The notes beneath the pieces were generated by a model. It worked only from the letters and a program-made list of their open reading frames with translations. It was not told the DNA's origin and searched no databases. From contig JAGXHI010000061.1 in assembly GCA_024636295.1 (NCBI GenBank), positions 214,020 to 278,019 on the forward strand: a stretch of 64,000 nt of DNA, in the 5' to 3' direction. The stretch comes from Desulfuromonadales bacterium. Its GTDB lineage: Bacteria; Desulfobacterota; Desulfuromonadia; Desulfuromonadales; JAGXHI01. Below are positions 20,323 to 32,755 of the stretch, piece by piece. Made by a program: the position numbers and the translations under genes. Position 1 is the first letter of the stretch. Every line of letters begins with the position of its first letter.

Positions 20323-20494
20323 TTTGTGCCGGGAGTCTGCATGATCCCATTGCATCGATCGGATGAATACTCCGGATTCATCCGATCGACCGTAAAAAGC
20401 AGGGCAATGCTCTTCTTTTTTCTTGAAGTGATACCATTCTCCGGTATAAACGAAGAAGAAACGGGTCATCCGAATTTCCTGCGATTAACGCACA

Positions 20495-21478
20495 GTGAAT
20501 GAAATGGTTAAATATCTTTCCAAGCGCCTGCTCATGATGATTCCTCTTCTTCTGGGAATCACGCTGATTTCCTTCATCGTCATCCATTTGGCGCCTGGGG
20601 AACCCACGGATATTCAAACGGAACTCAATCCGGAGGCAAGCACCGAACTTAAGGAGCGACTGCGGGCACAGTATAATCTGGACAAACCGCTGATGGTTCA
20701 GTACGGAATCTGGCTTGGTCGGATTGCCCGCCTGGATTTCGGCAACTCCTTTTCCCAGGATCGGAGGCCCGTCGCGGCAAAAATCGCCGAGCGACTTCCG
20801 ATTACGATTCTGATAAACATTCTTTCAATAGTATTGATTCTTCTGGTGGCGGTCCCAATCGGCATATTATCGGCGATCAGAAGGAATTCTCTTTTCGATC
20901 GTTCCACGACCATTTTCGTTTTTCTCGGTTTTGCCACACCCTCATTCTGGCTTGCCCTGCTGCTCATGGATTTTTTAGGCGTGAGGCTTGGAATTTTTCC
21001 GGTAGCGGGTTTGAAATCTCTCGGGTACGATTATCTGGGATGGGGAGGGAAATTTCTGGACATCGCCCACCATCTGGTCCTTCCTGTCTTTGTGTCCGCT
21101 TTCGGCGGGTTGGCGGGCTTCTCTCGTTACATGCGCTCCAACATGCTGGAAGTCATACGCCAGGATTACGTCCTGACCGCCCGTGCAAAGGGCCTTCCTG
21201 AGAGGTTGGTCATTTACAAGCACGCTCTGCGAAATGCGCTTCTTCCGGTCATTACCATACTCGGACTCTCCGTTCCGGGACTGATCGGAGGAAGCGTCAT
21301 CTTCGAAACCATCTTCGCCATTCCCGGGATGGGAAAACTTTTTTATGACGGTGTCATGATGCGCGATTATCCCCTGATCATGGGAGTTCTGGTGATCGGG
21401 GCCATTCTCACCCTGGTCGGAAATCTCATTGCGGATCTCAGTTACGCACTGACCGACCCCCGCATTCGTAAGGCCTGA
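20495..21478 (+). CDS. ABC transporter permease (DppB/OppB type)
   Basis: GTG start; [52 protein letters not shown] loop. Confidence 0.95.
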   Translation: MNEMVKYLSKRLLMMIPLLLGITLISFIVIHLAPGEPTDIQTELNPEASTELKERLRAQYNLDKPLMVQYGIWLGRIARLDFGNSFSQDRRPVAAKIAERLPITILINILSIVLILLVAVPIGILSAIRRNSLFDRSTTIFVFLGFATPSFWLALLLMDFLGVRLGIFPVAGLKSLGYDYLGWGGKFLDIAHHLVLPVFVSAFGGLAGFSRYMRSNMLEVIRQDYVLTARAKGLPERLVIYKHALRNALLPVITILGLSVPGLIGGSVIFETIFAIPGMGKLFYDGVMMRDYPLIMGVLVIGAILTLVGNLIADLSYALTDPRIRKA

Positions 21479-21630
21479 CGTCTCTTCGTTTTTATCCCGC
21501 AAGGTGGACAAGTATTCGATTTTTAAATAAAAATAATCAAGGGACGTCGAAATTGCCCTTGAACTGAGCCCGTTTTTCCGGTATACCGAAAATCTATTTT
21601 TAAGTTTTGTCTTTTGGTCTGGAGAAAGAA

Positions 21631-21756
21631 ATGAATTATTATCTGATTTTTACCTCGCTCTATTTATTCGGAGTTGGATCGGGTCTTGTTCTTGCCTTCA
21701 TGCTGAGCAACCGCGGTGTGCACAGTACACGGAGGAAAAGCCCCTGGGAATTTTAA
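21631..21756 (+). CDS. 41-aa single-TM small protein (below the ORF-track length cutoff)
   Basis: GGAGAAAG ribosome-binding site, ATG at 21631: MNYYLIFTSLYLFGVGSGLVLAFMLSNRGVHSTRRKSPWEF*. Confidence 0.45.
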   Translation: MNYYLIFTSLYLFGVGSGLVLAFMLSNRGVHSTRRKSPWEF

Positions 21757-21945
21757 CCTCTCCATCTGGAAAAATAAAAACCCGCAATTTCCCTTTTCCC
21801 TGCGCTTTTTACGGTCATTTATTCTTCTGAAGTCTGTCCGCGTTCTTCGAGAAATGAATAACGTCGACCCTTTTTTATTGAAAATATTCGCCTTTATGGT
21901 AAGTTCTCGTGGTTTTTGGCCTCTAGGTAGCGGGAAGGATTGGAT

Positions 21946-24293
<2,348 letters not shown>

Positions 24294-24416
24294 ATTTTTG
24301 ATTTCTTTTGGAGGCAAATGCCCCAGCAGGTGTATCTGCACCTTGGCTTCCTGGCTGAAAAGTGCACGATAGACTCTCTTCAACAGCCTCTGAAATGAAT
24401 TTTTTAATGGAGTCCT

Positions 24417-25124
24417 GTGATGAAAGGGAGGACGCGGTTTTTAGCTTTAGCGGTTTTTTTCGTTGCAGGTCCATATCTGTCCGAAGGGACCGCTTCCTCC
24501 ATTATGATTGATGGTGGCCTGTCCGAACCAAAATCCGCCGAAGAAACCGTTGCACCGCATTCTCTCGTGGCCATCGGGGCGGAAACGCCGGTTCTTCAGG
24601 ATGGGGACGGCGACGGCGTGCCTGATGAACTGGATAAATGCCCCAATACTCACTGGGGGGCGGTGAATGAACTCGGTTGTCCCACCGACAGCGACGGGGA
24701 CGGCGTGGCGGATGAACTGGACAATTGCCACGGAACCTCCCTTGGCGTCAAAGTTGGTCCATATGGCTGTCCGGAGGAAAAATCCTATCAGCTTATCGTC
24801 GAATTTCTCCCCGGTGAGGTGGAAATTCTTCCGAAATATCACGAAGAACTGAAAAGAGCGGCGGAATTCATCTCCGATATGCCTGCAGGAGTCTTTCGGA
24901 TCGAAGGGCATACCGACAGCGTGGGTACGGTTGATGCTAACCGCAGAATCTCCTCACTTCGGGCGGAGAGTGTCCGAAAATACCTGCTTAAACAGTTCGA
25001 TATCTCCTCCAATCGGGTCGAAGTGAAAGCCTATGGGGAATCTCGCCCCGTTGCCGACAATGGAACCCAGGAGGGGCGCCAACAGAACAGAAGAGTGGTC
25101 ATCGTCTATCATCCGGGGGAATGA
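24417..25124 (+). CDS. OmpA-family protein with thrombospondin type 3 calcium-binding repeats
   Basis: DGDGDGVPDELDKCPNT, DSDGDGVADELDNC; C-terminal IEGHTDSVGTVDANRRISSLRAESVRKYL ... YGESRPVADN. Confidence 0.92.
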   Translation: MMKGRTRFLALAVFFVAGPYLSEGTASSIMIDGGLSEPKSAEETVAPHSLVAIGAETPVLQDGDGDGVPDELDKCPNTHWGAVNELGCPTDSDGDGVADELDNCHGTSLGVKVGPYGCPEEKSYQLIVEFLPGEVEILPKYHEELKRAAEFISDMPAGVFRIEGHTDSVGTVDANRRISSLRAESVRKYLLKQFDISSNRVEVKAYGESRPVADNGTQEGRQQNRRVVIVYHPGE

Positions 25125-25300
25125 ATCGCAGCCTGGCGAATTTCGGAAAATCAGATGACCAGAATCCCATCCTCTTTTTCGCTCTTCGGGAGAAATTCCT
25201 GCCCGATTCTATCACAACCTTTGAATTGGCCAGAAAAAAGAGTATTCTGTTCATCAGGTGCTTTCAGTGAACCCGCTTTCCAGGTTTTTCAATTCGACTC

Positions 25301-26155
25301 ATGGTTCAATCCTCTCCCACATCCTTCCGGAAAATCATCTGGCAGCGATTGATTCGCAATCGCATGGCCATGGCTGGCGCAGCCATTGTCCTTACCATGT
25401 TCCTCCTCGCTTTTTTTTCGACCTTCGTGCCACGCGACCCGGGCGCCATTGATATCGCGCACCGGTTGGAGCCACCCAGCTGGCAGTATCCTCTCGGTAC
25501 GGACGATCTGGGCAGGGATGTGTTAACGCGTATACTGTATGGCGCCCGAATTTCGCTGCTGGTTGGTTTCGTCGCTGTAGGGATTGCCACAATGATCGGC
25601 ATTGTCGTCGGGGCTCTGGCGGGATACTATGGCCGGTGGATTGATGCCGTTATGATGCGGTTCGTGGATATCATGCTCTGTTTTCCGACATTTTTCCTCA
25701 TTCTTGCCGTTATCGCATTTCTTGAGCCATCCATCTGGAACATCATGATTATCATCGGTCTGACAAGCTGGATGGGCGTGGCACGCCTGGTACGAGCGGA
25801 GTTTCTCTCGCTTCGGGAAAGAGACTTCGTGCAGGCGGCCAGGACACTCGGCGCCTCGGACTCACGGATTATTTTCCGTCACGTTCTGCCAAATGCTCTT
25901 TCTCCCGTTCTTGTATCGGCCACCCTCGGGGTCGCGGGGGCAATCCTGACTGAAAGTGCTCTTTCGTTTCTGGGGATAGGCGTGCAGCCTCCAACTCCTT
26001 CCTGGGGAAACATGCTGATTACAGGAAAACAGACTCTGGGCACTGCCTGGTGGATGTCTGCTTTTCCAGGTCTCGCCATTTTGATAACGGTGCTGGGCTA
26101 CAACCTGCTCGGGGAAGGAATCCGGGATGCCCTCGATCCCCGGCTTAAGGAATGA
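25301..26155 (+). CDS. ABC transporter permease (DppC/OppC type)
   Basis: IAHRLEPPSWQYPLGTDDLGRDVLTRILYGARISLLVG; QAARTLGASDSRIIFRHVLPNALSP. Confidence 0.95.
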   Translation: MVQSSPTSFRKIIWQRLIRNRMAMAGAAIVLTMFLLAFFSTFVPRDPGAIDIAHRLEPPSWQYPLGTDDLGRDVLTRILYGARISLLVGFVAVGIATMIGIVVGALAGYYGRWIDAVMMRFVDIMLCFPTFFLILAVIAFLEPSIWNIMIIIGLTSWMGVARLVRAEFLSLRERDFVQAARTLGASDSRIIFRHVLPNALSPVLVSATLGVAGAILTESALSFLGIGVQPPTPSWGNMLITGKQTLGTAWWMSAFPGLAILITVLGYNLLGEGIRDALDPRLKE

Positions 26156-26188
26156 CTGTAGAACCCGCCCTGAACCAGCCGGCCGACA

Positions 26189-26602
26189 ATGAAATTTCAA
26201 GAACCTTCCGAACTGATTCTCGCTCGCTGCCGTGCTTTTGTTGGTGGTGATTTCAAGTTTATATACGAAAGCTACCATCCCGAGTCCAGTTTCCGCCGCA
26301 TCTTCCCGTCCCAGGATGATTACATCCGCTACGGATGCAGCAATCTCATCCACAATTTCCGGATCCGGGAATGTCGGATTCTACGGGAGGAGATCGCTGG
26401 AGATGCGGCGCGTGTTATCTGGTACATGGACATGAGCTTTCAGGGTGGGCAAAGCCGGACCCTGGAGCTGTCCATTCTGCGGAGAATGGAAGGGGAATGG
26501 CGCTATCTGGGCGGGCGAAAACGGGATCGCCATGAATTTCCGAGCGAAATCGAAGATGTTGGTTGGGATGATTTCAGAGGGGAGGGGGAGATCCTCCTCT
26601 GA
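26189..26602 (+). CDS. YchJ-like / NTF2-fold protein
   Basis: Length and pattern YESYHPESSFRRIFPSQDDYIRYG...; family assignment from memory. Confidence 0.5.
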   Translation: MKFQEPSELILARCRAFVGGDFKFIYESYHPESSFRRIFPSQDDYIRYGCSNLIHNFRIRECRILREEIAGDAARVIWYMDMSFQGGQSRTLELSILRRMEGEWRYLGGRKRDRHEFPSEIEDVGWDDFRGEGEILL

Positions 26603-26702
26603 ACGGGCCGATACAAATGGAAAAATATATTCAGATAATTGACCGCCGGTTTCTCGACAGCATGTCCTCGGCCGCAGAGGAAAGCGAAAATTATTTAGTT
26701 TT

Positions 26703-26868
26703 CGTCCGGAAACGGCCCTTTTCCGCAATCTCTGCGTCAACCCGCGGATTTGATTGTGCGGCGTAAAGTGCTACGCCTCCGCTCAAATCCTTGGTTTCCT
26801 TGATCTTACGAAAAATGACTCGTTTCCAGATCGAAAACTGCATTTGTGCTTCCTGGGGTTTCCGGACG
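26703..26868. repeat. MITE-like dispersed repeat copy 1 with terminal inverted repeats
   Basis: 124-bp core (26704-26827) matches 49527-49650 with 6 mismatches and no gaps; CGTCCGGAAAC (26703-26713) pairs with GTTTCCGGACG (26858-26868); internal palindrome 26746-26790. Confidence 0.8.
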
Positions 26869-26917
26869 GACACTATTTAAGTGCAAGCACATATTAGAAT
26901 ATTAGAGTATTCTCCGG

Positions 26918-27610
26918 TTGCCAGAGGTCATCACTGTTATCAGGGAGGGAGAGAGATCGTTGAACATCTCGATTGGAAGGCGAATCTGGGTTTCATTTGT
27001 TGCTTATGGCATCGGTTTTTACGCATCGGGAATAAACCGCTTCCGGATTGAGGGCGCCGAGCATATCCCACATCAGGGAGGCGCCATGCTGGCATCCAAT
27101 CACATCTCGGGATACGAGACCGTCCTGCTGCCCTGGGCCGTATTGCGGTATTACCCTCTCCAGATGGTCTGGGCGCCGGCCAAGGAAGAACTCTTTCAGA
27201 AAACTTTTCTCGGGTGGTTTTTTCGTTCCCTGGGCGCCTTTCCGGTGAGGCGCAGGAGGGATGTCAAAGCCGGACGTATTCTGGAGGATCTGCTCCAAAC
27301 GGAGAAGGTCATGATCTTCCCGGAAGGTACGCGCAATAGAGAGGGGGTGCTGGGAAAAGGCAACCGTGGGGTGGGAAAACTGATCTATGATGCACGGCCC
27401 ATTGTCATTCCCACTGCGCTGTGGGGACTCAACCGCTGGAAATTTCCGGGCCTTGGGCAGAAGGGAAGGGTAAGGTTTGGCGCGCCTCTTGATTTTTCAG
27501 ACCTTTTCGAGAGAGAAAATAACAAGGAAACCCAAATCCTTATTACCGAGCGGCTGATGGCGGCCATTGCCGACCTGCTCGAAGAAATTCGAAGCGACAC
27601 GGAAAAATAA
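26918..27610 (+). CDS. 1-acyl-sn-glycerol-3-phosphate acyltransferase family (start uncertain, TTG 26960 possible)
   Basis: ASNHISGYETVLLPW (HX4D variant HISGYE), FPEGTRNREG, VIPTALWGL. Confidence 0.85.
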   Translation: MPEVITVIREGERSLNISIGRRIWVSFVAYGIGFYASGINRFRIEGAEHIPHQGGAMLASNHISGYETVLLPWAVLRYYPLQMVWAPAKEELFQKTFLGWFFRSLGAFPVRRRRDVKAGRILEDLLQTEKVMIFPEGTRNREGVLGKGNRGVGKLIYDARPIVIPTALWGLNRWKFPGLGQKGRVRFGAPLDFSDLFERENNKETQILITERLMAAIADLLEEIRSDTEK

Positions 27611-27681
27611 TTCCATGTCTTCAGGAGATTCTTTCCGCTCTTCCATTCAATTTCAGTGGAAAAGGAGAGAAAAATCTCTTG

Positions 27682-27708
27682 AAAAAAAGAAGGGCCAAAC
27701 TGGCCCTT
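27682..27708 (-). terminator. rho-independent terminator of the minus-strand ABC operon
   Basis: Minus strand AAGGGCCA-GTT-TGGCCCTT followed by CTTTTTTT. Confidence 0.85.
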
Positions 27709-27793
27709 CCTGAACTTTAACAGGTTGTTTCCTCCTTCAGCACTCTCAATTCCTCAAGTCATCCGGATGAACCCGGAAAACAATCAACAACGA

Positions 27794-28786
27794 TCACCCT
27801 GGATGATGACAGGACACGGTATGTTCCGGAGCCAACTCCCGCAAGGTCGGCGATTCTTTTGAACAGATTGAGGTGGCTTGGGGACATCTCGGGTGGAAAC
27901 TGCACCCGGACGGAGGATTGAGAGGGCTGGGGATTTCCCCTTGCAGGATGATATGCTCCCTCGTTGCCTCCAATTTAGGATTCGCGAAGGGAATGGCTGA
28001 AAGAAGAGCTTTTGTATACGGGTGCAGGGGAGAGCGATACAGGTCGTTTCTCGATGCGACTTCGACTATTTCACCTAGATACATGACAGCTATCCGGTCA
28101 CTTATGTGTCGAACGACCGCCAGATCGTGGGCGATAAAGAGATATGTAAGGTTGAATTGCTCCTGGAGATCTTCCAGAAGATTGATGATCTGCGCCTGGA
28201 TCGAGACGTCGAGGGCGGAAACAGGTTCATCGCAAACTATGAAAGACGGTTTGACAGCCAATGCCCTGGCGATTCCGATACGCTGCCTCTGTCCACCGCT
28301 GAACTCGTGGGGATACCGTTCACCCATGGCGGGATTGAGCCCTACCACGTTTAACAGTTCAGCCACCTGATTACGGTAATCGGCGGCATTCTCCGTCAAT
28401 TCATGTACGATCAGCGGTTCCCCGATGATGTCTCGAACTTTCATACGGGGATTGAGAGAACTGAACGGATCCTGAAATATCATCTGCATCCGCCCGCGCA
28501 GGGATCTGATTTCTTTTTTGGTTTTTCCAGTGACCTCGTTTCCCTCGAAGAAGATCTTGCCTCCCGTCGGCGCCTCCAAGTGAAGGATGGCCGATCCCGC
28601 CGTGGTCTTGCCGCTTCCGCTCTCGCCTACAAGACCCAAGGTCTTTCCCTTGGAGATCTGGAAGGAAACTCCGTCGACGGCCTTGACGTCACCGACTTTT
28701 CTCCGCAGAATGTTTTTTGAATATACGGGAAAATAAACGGATAAATCCTGAATATCGACCAAAGTATCGTGAGTGTTATTTAACAT
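27794..28786 (-). CDS. oligopeptide ABC transporter ATP-binding protein (DppF/OppF type)
   Basis: [42 protein letters not shown]; start set to 28786, giving a short overlap with the upstream ATPase gene. Confidence 0.94.
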   Translation of the reverse strand: MLNNTHDTLVDIQDLSVYFPVYSKNILRRKVGDVKAVDGVSFQISKGKTLGLVGESGSGKTTAGSAILHLEAPTGGKIFFEGNEVTGKTKKEIRSLRGRMQMIFQDPFSSLNPRMKVRDIIGEPLIVHELTENAADYRNQVAELLNVVGLNPAMGERYPHEFSGGQRQRIGIARALAVKPSFIVCDEPVSALDVSIQAQIINLLEDLQEQFNLTYLFIAHDLAVVRHISDRIAVMYLGEIVEVASRNDLYRSPLHPYTKALLSAIPFANPKLEATREHIILQGEIPSPLNPPSGCSFHPRCPQATSICSKESPTLRELAPEHTVSCHHPG

Positions 28787-29747
28787 CGATCCAACACGCT
28801 TTCTCATGATTTCCGCTGACGGTTTCCAGTACCGGTGATTCCTTCCGGCACCTTTCGGTCGCAAAATCGCATCGAGGGTAAAAGGCACAACCCTCAGGCA
28901 CCTTCGAAAGATCTGGCGGCTGGCCCCTGACGGGAACCAATCTTGTTTTTACATCCTGGTCCAACTGGGGAACCGATTTCAGAAGACCAATCGTATAGGG
29001 GTGCCTGGGGTCATCGTAGATTTCGTGAGCCGTGCCTTTTTCGACGATGCGTCCGGCGTACATCACATTCACCCGGTCCGCGTAGCGGGCGACCACTCCC
29101 AGATTATGAGTAATAAGAATCAGAGCCGTGCCATATTCACGGGTAAGATTCTTCATTAGTTCCAAAAGTTGAGCCTGCACGGTCACATCCAGAGCAGTCG
29201 TCGGTTCATCGGCGATAATGAGCTTTGGATTGCAGCCAAGACCCATGGCGATCATGGCGCGCTGTCTCATTCCACCGCTGAATTGGTGCGGATAATCGTG
29301 AATCCTGCGTTCCGGGGCCGCAATATTGACTTTCCCGAGAAGATCCTTCGCTCTAAGAAGTCCCTTTTTCAGGGTTATGCCCTTGTGAACCTCCATGGGC
29401 TCGGAAATCTGACGCCCGATGGTAAGAGACGGGTTGAGAGAGGTCATCGGCTCCTGAAAAACCATGGCGATATCGTTCCCACGAATATCCCGGACCTCAT
29501 CTTCACTGATTTTCAAAAGATCCCGTCCTTGAAAAAAAATCTCACCACCGACGATTTTCCCCGGCGGATTCGGGATGAGCCTGAGAATGGACATGGCGGT
29601 TACGCTTTTCCCGCACCCGCTTTCGCCCACCAAGGCGAGGGTTTCCCCTTCATTCAGATCGAAAGAGACCCCGTCGACGGCTTTCACGATACTGTCGCGG
29701 GCAAAAAACTGGGTTTGTAGATTTCGTACTTTCAATAACTGCGGCAT
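28776..29747 (-). CDS. oligopeptide ABC transporter ATP-binding protein (DppD/OppD type)
   Basis: [60 protein letters not shown]. Confidence 0.95.
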   Translation of the reverse strand: MPQLLKVRNLQTQFFARDSIVKAVDGVSFDLNEGETLALVGESGCGKSVTAMSILRLIPNPPGKIVGGEIFFQGRDLLKISEDEVRDIRGNDIAMVFQEPMTSLNPSLTIGRQISEPMEVHKGITLKKGLLRAKDLLGKVNIAAPERRIHDYPHQFSGGMRQRAMIAMGLGCNPKLIIADEPTTALDVTVQAQLLELMKNLTREYGTALILITHNLGVVARYADRVNVMYAGRIVEKGTAHEIYDDPRHPYTIGLLKSVPQLDQDVKTRLVPVRGQPPDLSKVPEGCAFYPRCDFATERCRKESPVLETVSGNHEKACWIDVK

Positions 29748-29783
29748 CGATGCAGCCTCTCATAATCAGAAAATATTGGGATT

Positions 29784-29814
29784 ACAGGGGGCGGCGGGAA
29801 GCGCCGCCCCCTGT
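29784..29814 (-). promoter_or_regulatory. very stable intercistronic hairpin after the substrate-binding protein gene
   Basis: ACAGGGGGCGGCG-GGAAG-CGCCGCCCCCTGT, 13-bp perfect stem, 6 bp from the SBP stop. Confidence 0.75.
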
Positions 29815-29819
29815 AGTGT

Positions 29820-31523
29820 TTAATGGCCCATCTTTTTCTTCATTTCCTGATCAATCCAGATGTTTTTAATGACGCCCGCGGGGCGATGGGCGCCCGTGCG
29901 AATCTCGCCATGGTAGTTCTTGACCCAGGGCCACCATCCAACGTAGTAGTACGCCCCCGGGAGCCAGATCGCCGGCGCTTTAGCCATGGCGTAAACCGCA
30001 AGTTTTTTCATCTCGGCGAACCCTTCCTCCTGGCTCAGACTGGTGTCGCTGACCGTTTTGAAGAAGGTTTCATCGATGTGCTTGTCCGACATCATGTACG
30101 GATTCCAGGTCTGCCCGGTGACGAAGTTCTTCCGGATTGTGGCAAAGGGATTGCCGTGGTCATTGGAAAAGAAGTATCCGGGCCCATGGGTTTTTTTGAA
30201 CATCATACTCATATGGGAGGGATATTCCAGGGGTTCGAGTTCGAGAGTCACACCAATCTGGGCCAGATAGGCCACGACCATCGATTCCACATCCATGGTG
30301 CTCGTATTCGCCACCTGAGCCTTGAACGTGAAGCCGTTCGGGTATCCCGCCTCAGCAAGAAGCTTTTTCGCTTTTTCCGGATTATAGGAGAAGAGTTCCT
30401 GTGCCACCGGGGGAAGTTCATTGTAGGGGGTGTAAACTTCCTTGAAGGTGACGGGATAGGGATAATTAACCAGTTCCGCCTCTCCTTCAAACACGGAATC
30501 GATGATCTCCTGCTGATTTACGGCCAGATTCAGTGCGCGCCTCACCCGGACGTCGTCAAAGGGCTTTGTATCCATTCGCAACACCAGCATGTAGCCGTTG
30601 GTGTCAAGACGTTTCTTCCATTTGATATCGGGGGCGGATTTCTTTATGGATTCCATATCCGCCTTGGAGATGGTCATTGCAAGATCGACCTTGCCGGTGG
30701 TCAGCGCGGATGACCGGGTCTGGGGATCCTTGATGATCATCGCCTGCACCTTGTCGACGAAAGGAAGCTGATATTCCTTGCCGTCGATGGTTGCCTTGCC
30801 CCAATAATCCTTGTTTCTTTCATACGTGGTCGAATGTCCGGTTTTGTAATCGGTGAGCATGAAGGGGCCTGTCCCCGCCACGTTCTTCCAGTCCTGCGCT
30901 CCGGCTTTTTCCACTTCCGGAGGCTGGATGCCGTCGTAATAGCCCCAGCCGATACGGTACGCCCAATTGGCGTTCCATTCCTTTAGATGGGCAACGACGG
31001 TATGCTTGTCCTTTGCTTCCCACTTCTCGACAAAGGTGACGTAGGTCGGAATGGCTTTTCGGGCGTTGGTGATGCGGTTCATACTGTAAACCACGTCGTC
31101 CGCCACGAATTCACGCTTTTCCATGACCCCCGGTTTTTCCTGCCAGTATACGCCTTTTCGGAGGTGGAAAATCAGGGCGAGAGGATCCTTTTGCACCTCA
31201 TAACTTTCAACCAGTTCGCCCTTCATGACGCTCGGGGGAATCCATGCGCTGGCATGGAAAGGGTATTCATTCGTGCCCCGGGGGCCCTTGTCGAGATCGC
31301 CCTCGAAAAGGTGTTCATAAAAAAGGCCGGTATCGTTACCGTGTTTCCACACCCAGGCCTCGTTATCCCAGGAAATAGGGTTCAACATGGCGACCACGTC
31401 CAGAATGGTCAATGTTCCGCCGTACTGCGGTTCTTCCGCTGTGGAAAAGGTTGCGCTGCCGAACAACAGTGAGAACATCATGATGAATGAAAGCATTGTC
31501 AGACCAACTGATTTTCTTGCCAT
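29820..31523 (-). CDS. ABC transporter substrate-binding protein (SBP family 5)
   Basis: Signal peptide; EEPQYGGTLTILD; LIFHLRKGVYWQEKPG; RVRRALNLAVNQQEIID. Confidence 0.95.
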   Translation of the reverse strand: MARKSVGLTMLSFIMMFSLLFGSATFSTAEEPQYGGTLTILDVVAMLNPISWDNEAWVWKHGNDTGLFYEHLFEGDLDKGPRGTNEYPFHASAWIPPSVMKGELVESYEVQKDPLALIFHLRKGVYWQEKPGVMEKREFVADDVVYSMNRITNARKAIPTYVTFVEKWEAKDKHTVVAHLKEWNANWAYRIGWGYYDGIQPPEVEKAGAQDWKNVAGTGPFMLTDYKTGHSTTYERNKDYWGKATIDGKEYQLPFVDKVQAMIIKDPQTRSSALTTGKVDLAMTISKADMESIKKSAPDIKWKKRLDTNGYMLVLRMDTKPFDDVRVRRALNLAVNQQEIIDSVFEGEAELVNYPYPVTFKEVYTPYNELPPVAQELFSYNPEKAKKLLAEAGYPNGFTFKAQVANTSTMDVESMVVAYLAQIGVTLELEPLEYPSHMSMMFKKTHGPGYFFSNDHGNPFATIRKNFVTGQTWNPYMMSDKHIDETFFKTVSDTSLSQEEGFAEMKKLAVYAMAKAPAIWLPGAYYYVGWWPWVKNYHGEIRTGAHRPAGVIKNIWIDQEMKKKMGH

Positions 31524-31676
31524 TTCTGTTCTCCTTCGCTTGATGTGGAATGTCTTCGAAATAAGGCATTATCGGTAGTTCTCCGCAAACCCCCTTTCTA
31601 AAGGTATTGTGCCGATAGCCGCTCATTCGAAAGCGGTTTCTGAGCTTTTAGTGGAAGCCGGGTAAGGTTTGGTCGT

Positions 31677-32702
31677 TTATTTTTTTCCGGAATAACTTCC
31701 AAGACCTCCCCTGAGCCTCGGATCGAGGAGGTCTCGTGCCGCGTCCCCGAAAATGTTGACGCCATAAACCACAATTGTCAGGGCGAGGCCGGGGAAAAGG
31801 GCCAGATGAGGGGCCTTTAGCATGAATGCTCGACCGGCGCCGCTGAGCATCCCTCCCCAGCTTGGAGCGGGTGCGGGAATGCCTAGCCCGAGAAAGCTCA
31901 AAGTGGCTTCGGAGAGAATTACCGCCGCGATGCGTGTCGTGAATATGACAATAATGGGCGCCATGATGTTCGGCAGGATGTGCCGGACGAGAATTCTGGG
32001 AACGGAAGCCCCGATCGAATCCGCCGCCCGTATGTACATGTTCTCCTTGGTGGACATGGTCGCCCCCCGGATGATTCGGGAGCCGCCGATGCCGTACTGG
32101 ATTCCGAGGATAATGATGATTGTCCACATCCCCGGGCCGAAAACGGAAACGAAAACGATCAGCATCACCAGCGCAGGAAAAATCATCCATGCATCCACGA
32201 GCCTCTGGATGTACATGTCGAATTTGCCGCCGATAAATCCCGATGTGACTCCGATGAAAACAGAGATTATAGTGGAAAGTGTCGTGGCAGCCAGTCCGAC
32301 GATGACGGAAAGACGCGCGCCGTAAATGATACGGCTGAGCATGTCGCGACCCAGCTGATCCGTCCCCATGAGGTGCTCCAGGGACGGCATCTTCAGTCGG
32401 TTCAAGGGGCTCATCTCATTGAAGCCGAAAGGCGCCAGAACATCTGCAAATATGCCGGTCAGAAGGAGGATCAGAACAATAATCCCGCCGAAGGCCCCGA
32501 GGGGTTTCTCCCGGAAGAGACGTATGAAGAAATCAGCAGTAAACCCTCGGGCTTTGGGCACGACTGTATTGTTGGGTCCTTCCTCTGTCTGGAGGGAAGA
32601 GGCTGCTGCCGCATCTCGACTGTGAGTCGCACTTGTTGTACCGTCCGTCATAAAAGATCCCTTGTCGCTGTTGTGGTCTACCGTTACGAAATTCTCCCGC
32701 AT
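31677..32702 (-). CDS. ABC transporter permease (DppC type)
   Basis: LEHLMGTDQLGRDMLSRIIYGARLSVIVG; RAADSIGASVPRILVRHILPNIMAPI. Confidence 0.95.
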   Translation of the reverse strand: MRENFVTVDHNSDKGSFMTDGTTSATHSRDAAAASSLQTEEGPNNTVVPKARGFTADFFIRLFREKPLGAFGGIIVLILLLTGIFADVLAPFGFNEMSPLNRLKMPSLEHLMGTDQLGRDMLSRIIYGARLSVIVGLAATTLSTIISVFIGVTSGFIGGKFDMYIQRLVDAWMIFPALVMLIVFVSVFGPGMWTIIIILGIQYGIGGSRIIRGATMSTKENMYIRAADSIGASVPRILVRHILPNIMAPIIVIFTTRIAAVILSEATLSFLGLGIPAPAPSWGGMLSGAGRAFMLKAPHLALFPGLALTIVVYGVNIFGDAARDLLDPRLRGGLGSYSGKK

Positions 32703-32755
32703 TGTTTCGCCAGTGAAATTTCACTTATGTTGCGGAAAAGACGTTAAAGCCGAGT

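Noticed and set aside
26691-26873. Shared peptide DLSGGV.LYAAQSNPR.DAEIAEKGRFRT in two minus-strand ORFs (with 49493..49723) as a conserved small protein
   Set aside because: All nucleotide differences between copies are nonsynonymous and the region is palindromic, so a DNA repeat explains it better.
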